This document shows, piece by piece, positions 1 through 7,361 of a stretch of 64,000 nt of DNA. The notes below the pieces were generated by a model that saw nothing but the letters and a program-made list of their open reading frames with translations, had not been told where the DNA came from and searched no databases. The translations under genes were made by a program, and so were the position numbers. The stretch is from positions 372,001-436,000 of the forward strand of contig NZ_QWGA01000003.1 in the NCBI RefSeq assembly GCF_003576245.1, read 5' to 3'. Each line of letters begins with the position of its first letter. The first letter of the stretch is position 1. This stretch comes from Henriciella algicola (lineage in GTDB: Bacteria; Pseudomonadota; Alphaproteobacteria; Caulobacterales; Hyphomonadaceae).

Positions 1-2
1 CG

Positions 3-2510
3 CTTAACGCAGACCCGGCCGACCGCCTGACACGGACAGACCTTTCTGCCCGTATCGGATCGCTCGACCCCGTCTCCTGGGGCACAGACCGCGAAGACGC
101 GCTTGAGCGTCTTGAAGCCTCCGGCATCCAGCCTGCCCGCATCCTCTGGGCCAGTGACGGACTTGGCAGCGAGGATGCCCGCGCCTTTGCTGATGCCCTC
201 GGCGCAATCGCCCCGCTCAGCATCTACGCCGCCGCTCCGCGCGGGCCGTTCGCGATTACCGGCCTCTCCTCCGCCGCTGACGGGGCCGCCGTCACGGTCC
301 GCCGGACCGATACCTCCAACAGCGCGCAGACCTATGTCTCCGCCCTCACCCTCGACGGTGCAGCCCTCGCAACGGCAGAGGCAGACTTCGCCGCTGGTGA
401 GGCAGAAGCCATCGCCCGCTTTGACGTCCCCGCAGCTGCCCTTGCCCGCGTCGAACGCTTCGCCATTACCGGCGTGCAGGGCGCAGGCAGCGTCTGGCTC
501 TGGGATTCGGCAGACCGCTCCCGCCGTGTCGGTCTTGTCTCCGGCGACTCGACCGCTCAGCCGCTCCTCTCCGACATGCACTATGTTCGTCAGGCGCTGG
601 AGCCCTTCGCCCACATCACGGACGGCTCCATCGAAGAGCTGATCGCCGCCGACCCAGACGCGATCATCATGACCGATATTGGCCAGCTTGCGCCTGAACT
701 TGAAGAGCGCATGGCCGAATGGGTCGAAGGCGGCGGCGCGCTCATCCGTTTTGCAGGCCCGCGCCTTGCTGCACAGTCCGACAGCCTCGTGCCGACGCCG
801 CTGCGCCGCTCCTCCCGCGCCATTGGCGGCGCACTCACTTGGGAAGACCCGCAAAGCATCGGCAGCTACCCTGAGACCTCGCCCTTTGCGGGCCTCTCCT
901 CACCCGCCGACATCAAGATCCGCCAGCAGGTCCTCGCCCGCCCGGACCCAGAGCTTGCCAGCCGCACATGGGCGCGCCTGCAGGATGGCTCGCCACTTGT
1001 CACAGGCGCGAGCCGCGGACAGGGCACGCTCGTCCTCTTTCACGTCACTGCGGGCCCCGACTGGTCCGACCTTCCCTATTCAGGCACCTTCGTCGAGATG
1101 CTGAGACGCGCCATAGCCGCTGGCCGCGGCGAAACCATGCAGGACGAGGAAGGCACCTATACGCCAGAGGTGACGGTGAACGGCTATGGCCGCCTTGTCA
1201 GCCCCGGCCCGAACGCCTCGCCCATCGCGGCAGCTGACCTCGCAGACGCCGTCCCTTCTGAATCCCACCCGCCCGGCCTCTATCGCGGCCCCGGTGGCAC
1301 CCGCGCCATCAACACCGCAGCCGCAGGCGTCCCCGCGCTCGTCACCAACTGGCCGACCAGCGCCACGCTGCTTGGTGACGCCGAAGCGCAGACCATCCGT
1401 CTCGGCGGCCTCCTACTCGGCCTCACAGGCTTGCTGATCGCGATCGATCTTCTCGTCGCACTGGCACTCGCCGGACGCTTCCCGTCGCTGCGCCGCGGCG
1501 CGCATGCGGCCGTCCTGATCGCTGGCGTAGCGACGCTCGCACCGCTCGCCCAGCCGCCAGCCCACGCACAGTTCGAAGATATCAGCCCCAACCCCTACAG
1601 CTATGCCATCTCGCCCGGCTATCGCGGCACGGAGATCGAGCAAAACGGCGAGATCGACAAGGCAATGGAAGCCCTGCTCGAAATGCGCCTAGCCTATATC
1701 GAGACCGGCGACAGCAAGGTCGACGCCGTCACCCGCGCGGGTCTTCGCGGCCTCTCCCTCATCCTCTTCCGCCGCACCTCGGTGGAGCCGGCAGAGCCGC
1801 ACACGGTCGACCCGGAAACCGATGAGCTCGACGTCTACCCGATGATCGTGCTCGCGCTGCCGGATAATGCGGCCCCGCTCAGCTCCCGCGCGGTGGAGCG
1901 CCTCAACGCCTATCTGCGCAATGGCGGCGCGCTCTTCATCGACACGCGCCGGGGTGGCAATGTCGCCAGCAATAACAGCTTTGCCGACCTCGACCGCGTC
2001 CTGCCCGGCCTCGATACCCCGCCGCTCCAGCCCGTCAGCCAGGACCATGTGATGACGCGCAGCTTCTACCTGATCGACGGGTTCGCCGGGCGCTATCAGG
2101 ACCGCCAGCTCTGGATCGAATCCTCAGCAGGCGCGGCAGACGCTTCGGCCCGCCGGGGCGACGGCGTCTCCGGCCTCATCATCGGGGACGCAGACTATCT
2201 CGCCGCCTGGGCCATTGATGAGAGCGGGCGCCCCCTGCTCAGCGTCGATGGCGGCGACCGGGAGCGCGAGATGGCCCGCCGCTTTGGCGTGAACCTCATG
2301 ATGTACGTGCTGACCGGCAATTATAAGGAAGACCAGGTCCACATTCCGGCCCTGCTGGAACGCCTCGGCGAAGGCGAAGACGGCGGTGAGCCCGCCCCGA
2401 CCGGTATCGAACGCCAGATCCCGCCGCGCCTGCCCGGCAGCGAAGATCAGGAAGACATGCCGGACATCCGGGAAATGCTCCGCCGCCAGCAGGAAGGCAC
2501 GCCTGAATGA
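3..2510 (+). CDS. DUF4159 / vWA membrane protein, 5'-truncated by window edge
   Basis: The reading frame is open from the first base of the window, so the N-terminus (expected to be a BatA-type double membrane segment and the first half of a vWA domain) lies outside. About 835 residues are visible. The first ~110 look like the end of a vWA-like domain. A glutamine-amidotransferase-like stretch follows, then two hydrophobic segments near visible residues 462-488 and 502-516. The rest, from about 523, matches DUF4159, with a GGALFIDTRRGG-type motif. In Alphaproteobacteria this family usually follows MoxR ATPase and DUF58 genes, suggesting a membrane-bound chaperone-like complex; this context is known for the family, but its function is not. 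It overlaps the next gene by 4 bp (ATGA), so the two are translationally coupled. Confidence 0.85.
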   Translation, partial: LNADPADRLTRTDLSARIGSLDPVSWGTDREDALERLEASGIQPARILWASDGLGSEDARAFADALGAIAPLSIYAAAPRGPFAITGLSSAADGAAVTVRRTDTSNSAQTYVSALTLDGAALATAEADFAAGEAEAIARFDVPAAALARVERFAITGVQGAGSVWLWDSADRSRRVGLVSGDSTAQPLLSDMHYVRQALEPFAHITDGSIEELIAADPDAIIMTDIGQLAPELEERMAEWVEGGGALIRFAGPRLAAQSDSLVPTPLRRSSRAIGGALTWEDPQSIGSYPETSPFAGLSSPADIKIRQQVLARPDPELASRTWARLQDGSPLVTGASRGQGTLVLFHVTAGPDWSDLPYSGTFVEMLRRAIAAGRGETMQDEEGTYTPEVTVNGYGRLVSPGPNASPIAAADLADAVPSESHPPGLYRGPGGTRAINTAAAGVPALVTNWPTSATLLGDAEAQTIRLGGLLLGLTGLLIAIDLLVALALAGRFPSLRRGAHAAVLIAGVATLAPLAQPPAHAQFEDISPNPYSYAISPGYRGTEIEQNGEIDKAMEALLEMRLAYIETGDSKVDAVTRAGLRGLSLILFRRTSVEPAEPHTVDPETDELDVYPMIVLALPDNAAPLSSRAVERLNAYLRNGGALFIDTRRGGNVASNNSFADLDRVLPGLDTPPLQPVSQDHVMTRSFYLIDGFAGRYQDRQLWIESSAGAADASARRGDGVSGLIIGDADYLAAWAIDESGRPLLSVDGGDREREMARRFGVNLMMYVLTGNYKEDQVHIPALLERLGEGEDGGEPAPTGIERQIPPRLPGSEDQEDMPDIREMLRRQQEGTPE

Positions 2511-4546
2511 CCGAAGCTGGCCGAATCTCGCTCGACCCGCTTCTCGGCTGGCCGCTGCTCTGGGCGCTGCTCGCGCTCTGCCTTCTCGCCTATGGCGCCT
2601 ATATCCGCTGGCGTGGCCGCGCCTGGCTGATGCGCGCCGCCGTGCTGACCGCGCTCGCCGCCGCCCTCGCCAACCCCGCCTATGTCCGCGAGGAACGAGA
2701 CCCCCTCCCCTCCGTCGCCGCCATCGTCGTCGACCGCTCAGAGAGTATGAGCTTTGGTGACCGCGAAGCCATTGCCGACGCCGCCCTCGAAAAGCTGCGC
2801 GCCGACATGGACGCCGACACCTCGCTGGAGGTCCGCTTCGTCGAGACAGGCTCCAGCGCCGGTGGCACCAACCTCATCGCCTCCCTCGAAGGCCTGATGG
2901 CCGACGTCCCGCGCGACCGCATCGCTGGCACCGTCCTCGTCACGGACGGACAGGTCCATGACGTGCCCGAAGACGCCGCCCGCCTTGAAGCGCTCGGCCC
3001 CATTCACAGCCTCATCACGGGCGACCCGGACAGCGGCGACCGGCGCATCTCACTCGTCCGCTCGCCGGACTTCGGCATTGTCGGCGAGGACGCCGCCTTC
3101 GTCGTGCGCGTCGATGACCCTGTCAGTGCGCAGGCCACCGTCACCTATTCCATGAATGGCGGAGAGCCCGAAGAGATCACCGTCCAGACCGGCACCGACA
3201 CCCCCCTCCCGGTCGAGATTGAGCGGCGCGGCGACAACATCCTCGTCGTCGAAACCCCGGCAGGCGAGCAGGAGCTGACCCTCGCAAATAACCGCACCGC
3301 CGCCACCCTGTCCGGCGTGCGCGACCGCCTCCGCGTCCTCCTCATCACCGGCAAGCCGAACGCCGCAGGCCGCGTCTGGCGCGACCTCCTGAAGTCCGAC
3401 CCCTCGGTCGACCTTGTCCACTTCACCATCCTGCGCCCGCCCTACAAGCAGGACGTGACCCCGCTGGAGGAAATGGCCCTCATCGCCTTCCCGACAGAGG
3501 AGCTGTTCGAGGGCAAGCTGAATGAGTTCGACCTCATCATCTTCGACCAGTATGAGCGGCGCACCGTCATCACCATGTCCTACCTCGCGAATATGGCCCG
3601 CTATGTGGCCGATGGCGGCGCCCTCTTGATCGCGGCGGGTGAGGATTTCGCAGGCCCCGCCTCCCTCGCCAACACGCCGCTCTCCGCTGTCCTTCCGGCC
3701 CTGCCCACCGGCACGATCCAGGTCGGAAAGTTCAACCCGCAAATCTCTGAAACCGGCGCGCGCCACACCATCACAGAGACCCTCACCGGCCAGTCATGGG
3801 GCGACTGGGTGCGCTATATCGAGGCCGTGCCCGAAGTCGGCGATGTCCTGATGACGGCCCGCAATGGAGACCCGCTTCTGGTCGTCGACCGCGTCGGCGA
3901 AGGCCGCGTCGCGCAGATCCTTTCAGGCCAGATCTTCCTCTGGGCGCGCGGTTATGATGGCGGCGGCCCCTTTGCAGAGCTGATCCGCCGCACCGTCCAC
4001 TGGCTGATGAAAGAGCCAGAGCTTGAAGAGCGCCAGCTCCTCCTTGAAGCGCAGGGCGACACGATGCGCGCGCGCCTTCGCACCCTGTCAGACACCGCCC
4101 CGACCTTGAGCGTCGAGACCCCGGACGGCGAAACCCTCAATCCCCGTTGGACGCAAACCGGCCCCGGCGAGTTCACCGCAGAGCTCGCCATAGACCAGCT
4201 CGGCCTCTTCCGCGCTGAGGCAGGCGGCCTTGAAGCCGTCGCCCTGAACGGCCCCGCCAATCCAAAGGAATACGCCTCCCTCGAAGCGACCGGCGACGTC
4301 CTCGCCCCGCTCTCAGCGGCCACAGGCGGCGGCGTCTACGAGTTGACCCGCCCCGGCGCCAGCCTGCCGGACATCCGCCGCGTCGGGCAAAACGCCAACG
4401 CCGCCGGCGGAAACTGGCTGGGCCTCAAGGAACGCGGCGCCTACGCCGTCCGCAGCTCCACCAGCCTGCCCCTTCTGCCGGGGCTTCTGGCAGTGGCGCT
4501 CATTCTGGTTTTCCTGATTTTGGCCTGGCGGCGCGAGGGGCGGTAA
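2507..4546 (+). CDS. Membrane protein with vWA-like and amidotransferase-like domains
   Basis: This 679-residue protein starts inside the stop of the DUF4159 gene. Two N-terminal transmembrane segments (about residues 9-28 and 40-58) are followed by a vWA-like region with VVDRSESMS near 72-81 and VTDGQ near 145. An Ig-like linker comes next, then a class I glutamine-amidotransferase-like fold (LLITGKPNAAGR near 277, GGALLIAAGEDF near 370) with no clear catalytic cysteine. A single transmembrane helix lies close to the C-terminus (about 652-673). This architecture is the usual partner of DUF4159 proteins downstream of moxR/DUF58. The operon role is inferred from that known gene order; the biochemical function is not established. 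Confidence 0.85.
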   Translation: MTEAGRISLDPLLGWPLLWALLALCLLAYGAYIRWRGRAWLMRAAVLTALAAALANPAYVREERDPLPSVAAIVVDRSESMSFGDREAIADAALEKLRADMDADTSLEVRFVETGSSAGGTNLIASLEGLMADVPRDRIAGTVLVTDGQVHDVPEDAARLEALGPIHSLITGDPDSGDRRISLVRSPDFGIVGEDAAFVVRVDDPVSAQATVTYSMNGGEPEEITVQTGTDTPLPVEIERRGDNILVVETPAGEQELTLANNRTAATLSGVRDRLRVLLITGKPNAAGRVWRDLLKSDPSVDLVHFTILRPPYKQDVTPLEEMALIAFPTEELFEGKLNEFDLIIFDQYERRTVITMSYLANMARYVADGGALLIAAGEDFAGPASLANTPLSAVLPALPTGTIQVGKFNPQISETGARHTITETLTGQSWGDWVRYIEAVPEVGDVLMTARNGDPLLVVDRVGEGRVAQILSGQIFLWARGYDGGGPFAELIRRTVHWLMKEPELEERQLLLEAQGDTMRARLRTLSDTAPTLSVETPDGETLNPRWTQTGPGEFTAELAIDQLGLFRAEAGGLEAVALNGPANPKEYASLEATGDVLAPLSAATGGGVYELTRPGASLPDIRRVGQNANAAGGNWLGLKERGAYAVRSSTSLPLLPGLLAVALILVFLILAWRREGR

Positions 4547-4557
4547 CCGGTCCCGTT

Positions 4558-4580
4558 CCCCTCTCCCCCAGGGAGAGGGG
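4558..4580. repeat. Palindromic repeat, CCCCTCTCCC hairpin
   Basis: A perfect 10-bp inverted repeat (CCCCTCTCCC, 4558-4567, and GGGAGAGGGG, 4571-4580) has a 3-base loop and is followed by a second GGGGAGAGGGG tract. This sequence type is common as a dispersed intergenic repeat in proteobacterial genomes. It starts 12 bp past the stop of the upstream operon, so it may also act in 3'-end formation, although no U-tract follows. Confidence 0.75.
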
Positions 4581-4688
4581 CTAGGGGAGAGGGGAAGCTA
4601 CGCTTGCAACGAAAGTCGTCGCCTCAGTGATGCACCGGGTATGCGGCCACCACGCTAGCCAAGCACGCTGCAGAAGCCGCACTTCCTC

Positions 4689-4729
4689 CCCCTCTCCCGG
4701 TTTTCGGGAGAGGGGTCAGGGGTGAGGGC
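4689..4729. repeat. Palindromic repeat, second CCCCTCTCCC copy
   Basis: A perfect 11-bp inverted repeat (CCCCTCTCCCG, 4689-4699, and CGGGAGAGGGG, 4705-4715) encloses the loop GTTTT. It is followed by the TCAGGGGTGAGGG tail typical of this repeat family. It is a second copy of the element at 4558, about 130 bp away. Confidence 0.75.
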
Positions 4730-4880
4730 AGCAACGTCTAAGCTTGGTGAAACGCCTAAACCGCCTCGAACTTCAGAGCCCTCATCCCCGGCCCCCTCAT
4801 GGTGAGCGAAGACGAACCACTCCCGCATCCGGGAGAAGGGAGTTCACCGCCGGAAACAAATCACCACAAAACTCAACCCC

Positions 4881-4919
4881 GTCATCCCGGAAAAGCCGAC
4901 AGGCTTTATCCGGGACCCA
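4881..4919. repeat. REP-like element, GTCATCCCGG family
   Basis: GTCATCCCGGA at the left and TCCGGGACCCAG at the right enclose AAAGCC...GGCTTT, giving an interrupted hairpin. This resembles the widespread alphaproteobacterial dispersed palindromes that begin GTCATCCCGG and end CCGGGACCCAG. It lies about 45 bp before the start of the ATPase gene. Confidence 0.7.
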
Positions 4920-4962
4920 GTCCAGCTCAGCAATTCTCCAGTCGCTTGCCAATTTAGGGCAA

Positions 4963-6138
4963 ATGAAGCATCTGAAGAGAATGATAGTGTCCAGCTTAAA
5001 ATTGAGAAATTGGAGGAATTTTCGTTCCTCTGAAATCAGCCTCTCTCAACGAACATTCGTGCTAGGGGCAAACGCTGCAGGAAAATCCAATCTACTCGAT
5101 GTTTTTCGATTTCTGCGGGACATATGTTCATCTCAGGGGGGCGGGCTACAAAGTGCGCTTCAGCTCCGCGGCGGATTTTCGAAAGTTCGCTGCCTCTCGG
5201 CAAGGCAGCGGCCGTACATAGAGATCGATATCACTCTCAAGGCATCTTCGGATTCAGAGGATAGCTGGCGATATAGGCTATCTATAACTCAAGAACCTCG
5301 CGGTTTTCGGCGACCAATTGTAGAACGCGAGGAAGTCTACAAGAACGATGAGCGAATTTTAAAACGGCCAAATGCTGACGATGACGCTGATCCCGAGCGG
5401 CTGATCCAAACCCATCTTGAGCAGGTGAACGACAACGTTAAGTTTCGAGAAATATCGCGCTTTTTCGGGGCGATTACTTATCTGCATCTGGTGCCGCAAC
5501 TACTAAGGTACGCCGACGCCATAAGTGGGCGTATCATCGAGACTGATCCGTTTGGCCAAGGGTTTCTTGAGCGAGTTGCGAAAACTCCTGAGCGATCGCA
5601 AAAGAGCAGACTGAAGAGAATTGAAGCTGCTCTGAAGATTGCGGTTCCCAACCTTCGCGAACTTAAGTTCGAACGTGATGAAGCTACTGGGCGACCTCAT
5701 CTAGCTGCATTGTACGAACATTGGCGCCCGAACGCGGGATGGCAACAAGAGGATCAATTTTCGGACGGCACGCTAAGGCTGATTGGGTTATTGTGGGCTC
5801 TTCTAGAAGATGAATCTCTACTGCTCCTCGAAGAACCAGAACTGTCTCTCAACTCAGGCATCGTTCAGCAAATGGCGCCTTTGATCTATAGGATGCAACG
5901 CCAAAGACGTCGTCAGGTTATACTGAGCACGCATAGCGTGGACCTGCTTTCGGACAAAGGAATTGCGCCTGAGGAAGTTGTGCTCCTCGATACCTCCGGC
6001 GAATCGACTCAAGCCGTAAATCTATCGGACTTAGACGAGCCATATAGTCTGGTAAAAGCTGGCTTTTCGGTAGGAGAAGCAGTGCTGCCTAAGACGATAC
6101 CGAGACAGATCGAGCTATTCTCCACAGTTTCCGACTAA
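4963..6138 (+). CDS. AAA/ABC-type ATPase (OLD/RecF-like), candidate defence ATPase
   Basis: This is a 391-residue ATPase of the SMC/OLD/AAA_21 type. Walker A is GANAAGKS (35-42), preceded by LKLRNWRNF, the typical N-terminal strand of RecF/OLD proteins. The signature-like SDGTLRL lies near 267, Walker B LLLLEEPE near 286-293 and the switch histidine STHS near 322. The ATG at 4963 was chosen because the sequence before it translates to repeat DNA and AGGG lies just upstream; ATG 4981 is the alternative. Codon use and base composition are clearly AT-richer than both flanks, which suggests horizontal acquisition. Only 4 bp separate it from a TOPRIM-like gene, so the pair is one operon. Such pairs are known in PARIS, AbiL/Rlo and OLD-like anti-phage systems; a defence role here is inference. 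Confidence 0.8.
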   Translation: MKHLKRMIVSSLKLRNWRNFRSSEISLSQRTFVLGANAAGKSNLLDVFRFLRDICSSQGGGLQSALQLRGGFSKVRCLSARQRPYIEIDITLKASSDSEDSWRYRLSITQEPRGFRRPIVEREEVYKNDERILKRPNADDDADPERLIQTHLEQVNDNVKFREISRFFGAITYLHLVPQLLRYADAISGRIIETDPFGQGFLERVAKTPERSQKSRLKRIEAALKIAVPNLRELKFERDEATGRPHLAALYEHWRPNAGWQQEDQFSDGTLRLIGLLWALLEDESLLLLEEPELSLNSGIVQQMAPLIYRMQRQRRRQVILSTHSVDLLSDKGIAPEEVVLLDTSGESTQAVNLSDLDEPYSLVKAGFSVGEAVLPKTIPRQIELFSTVSD

Positions 6139-6142
6139 GTAA

Positions 6143-6730
6143 ATGGTTCTTTTTTCCGAAGATATCTTACTAGAACAGGCCGCTCGACGGATAATTGCGT
6201 CTATCGCACCGAATGTCTTCGTTGGTTCAACGATGGGCAATAAAGGTTACAATTACTTCGCAAAGTCGCTACCCAGCATCAAACGTTCGCTCAACGGCAT
6301 TAAGTTTGTTGTGTTCTTGGATGGCGATAAATTAGGCCAACTCTGCCCCATACAGCAAATCCACCAATGGTTCGGCGACCCGGTTCCACCGAATTTGTGC
6401 CTCAGATTTGCTATTCACGAAGTTGAGACTTGGCTCATTTGCGATAGAACGAATCTCGCGAACTTTTTGTCGGTATCGCCCAACGTTGTGCCTGATCTAG
6501 ACGACAGCGTACCTGATACGAAAGAGGTTTTACTCGGCGTGGCTCGGAAGAGCCGCGACCGAGGAGTTCGCGACGACATGCTCCCTGCAGCTAACCATTC
6601 GTCTGCCATAGGCCCCGCATACAATTCACGTCTGACGGAATTTATCCAAGATCACTGGGACATAAACGAGGCTCGCGGCAAAAGTGAAAGCTTGGATAGA
6701 GCTTGCCGCGCGCTCGAAGCTTTTCTGTAG
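6143..6730 (+). CDS. TOPRIM-like DUF4276/RloB-type protein, partner of the ATPase
   Basis: A 195-residue protein starting 4 bp after the ATPase stop. Three features suggest the TOPRIM-like fold of DUF4276/RloB proteins: an early acidic segment (FSEDILLEQ, about 4-12), a VVFLDGD strand (about 54-60) giving the D-x-D pair, and an IHEVETWLI motif near 93-101. A later PDTKEVL motif fits the family's conserved pD-K-LL segment. The canonical N-terminal EG-x-x-E is not clearly present (SED instead), so catalytic competence is uncertain. It shares the AT-rich codon use of the ATPase gene. In related two-gene modules the TOPRIM partner is the nuclease effector and the ATPase the sensor or scaffold. 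That role is inferred; the DUF assignment is by eye. Confidence 0.65.
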   Translation: MVLFSEDILLEQAARRIIASIAPNVFVGSTMGNKGYNYFAKSLPSIKRSLNGIKFVVFLDGDKLGQLCPIQQIHQWFGDPVPPNLCLRFAIHEVETWLICDRTNLANFLSVSPNVVPDLDDSVPDTKEVLLGVARKSRDRGVRDDMLPAANHSSAIGPAYNSRLTEFIQDHWDINEARGKSESLDRACRALEAFL

Positions 6731-6785
6731 CTCCGGGCCGCGAGTTCCATCCCCCTCCCCGCGCGCCCGTCTATAACGCTGCCGC

Positions 6786-7226
6786 ATGGAGCTGAGCTGG
6801 GCGATCATATGGAGCTGCCTGATGCGGGTGCCGGTGCGGCACTGGCGGACGCTGTTTCATTATCTGGGCCGGCTGAGCGCCACTTTTGACGAAGCGAGGG
6901 CGGACGGCCGCAGCTGGCTCAACTGGCATGTGCGCGAGGATGGCGTCATCTGGGTCTCGGCATGGGAACTGACAGAGGCCGAGCAGGCCCAGCGCGCCGC
7001 GCTGCCCGCCCCTCACACTCCCGCCCCCTGGACACACCCCGCCTTGCAGCTTGAGCCTGCCTGGACCGCGCTCACCCTATGCACCGCGCCTGCACCGCCG
7101 CTGCACCAGGGGCACACCGCCCGCACACCCCGGCCACACCCCACCAAAACCACCGCCCGCGCACCCCCGATCCACCAATATTCGCTCCTCCCGGCGAAGG
7201 CCGGGATCTCGTGCAACAAAGTCTGA
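6786..7226 (+). CDS. Small hypothetical protein running into repeat DNA
   Basis: I do not recognise this protein. The first ~75 residues (Trp-rich, with LFHYLGRLSATFDEARADG) use GC-ending codons like the rest of the chromosome and may be real. The last ~70 residues are Pro/Thr/His-rich, and the frame ends in LLPAKAGIS, the usual translation of a dispersed palindromic repeat. The original C-terminus may therefore have been replaced or extended by repeat insertion. No ribosome binding site is obvious; a TATAAC element sits 10 bp before the ATG. A minus-strand frame (6771-7037) overlaps it and is less likely. Confidence 0.35.
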   Translation: MELSWAIIWSCLMRVPVRHWRTLFHYLGRLSATFDEARADGRSWLNWHVREDGVIWVSAWELTEAEQAQRAALPAPHTPAPWTHPALQLEPAWTALTLCTAPAPPLHQGHTARTPRPHPTKTTARAPPIHQYSLLPAKAGISCNKV

Positions 7227-7310
7227 CACCCGCACTCCACCCAACGGAGCCTGCGGGCGCTGGTGCTGGGTGGGAGAAAGAGGACCGCTCACTCGACTTG
7301 GTGGTCCAAC
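7187..7310. repeat. Composite palindromic repeat
   Basis: Three inverted repeats occur in tandem: CCCGGC-gaag-GCCGGG (7190-7205), CCACCCA...TGGGTGG (7237-7273) and GGACC...GGTCC (7282-7307). The order, hairpin-spacer-hairpin, matches composite dispersed repeats frequent in alphaproteobacterial intergenic DNA. The stretch 6731-7361 otherwise holds only the doubtful small gene at 6786. Confidence 0.55.
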
Positions 7311-7361
7311 CCTCTTAGGTTGATCGACACGTCGGAAACCTACCAGTGAGTTCGTCATTCA

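Larger units (their letters stand above)
4547..4962. other. 416-bp gene-free spacer filled with palindromic repeats
   Basis: No convincing gene is present. An open frame running into the ATPase gene exists, but its translation here is low-complexity repeat sequence (Pro/Arg/Ser-rich). The spacer holds at least three separate hairpin-forming elements of the CCCCTCTCCC and GTCATCCCGG types (listed separately), plus a degenerate copy near 4782-4840 (CCCTCATCCCCGGCCCCCTC). It separates a high-GC operon from the AT-richer two-gene insert. Confidence 0.7.

Noticed and set aside
103-642. Separate plus-strand frame overlapping the first gene
   Set aside because: It is Pro/Ser/Arg-rich and out of frame with the DUF4159 protein, whose frame is open from base 3.
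4744-4962. N-terminal extension of the ATPase frame
   Set aside because: The 73 extra codons translate the dispersed repeats, and the conserved ATPase fold begins right after ATG 4963/4981.
6771-7037. Minus-strand frame opposite the small hypothetical gene
   Set aside because: Its N-terminus lies in repeat-adjacent DNA and its composition is less gene-like than the plus-strand frame, although neither is certain.
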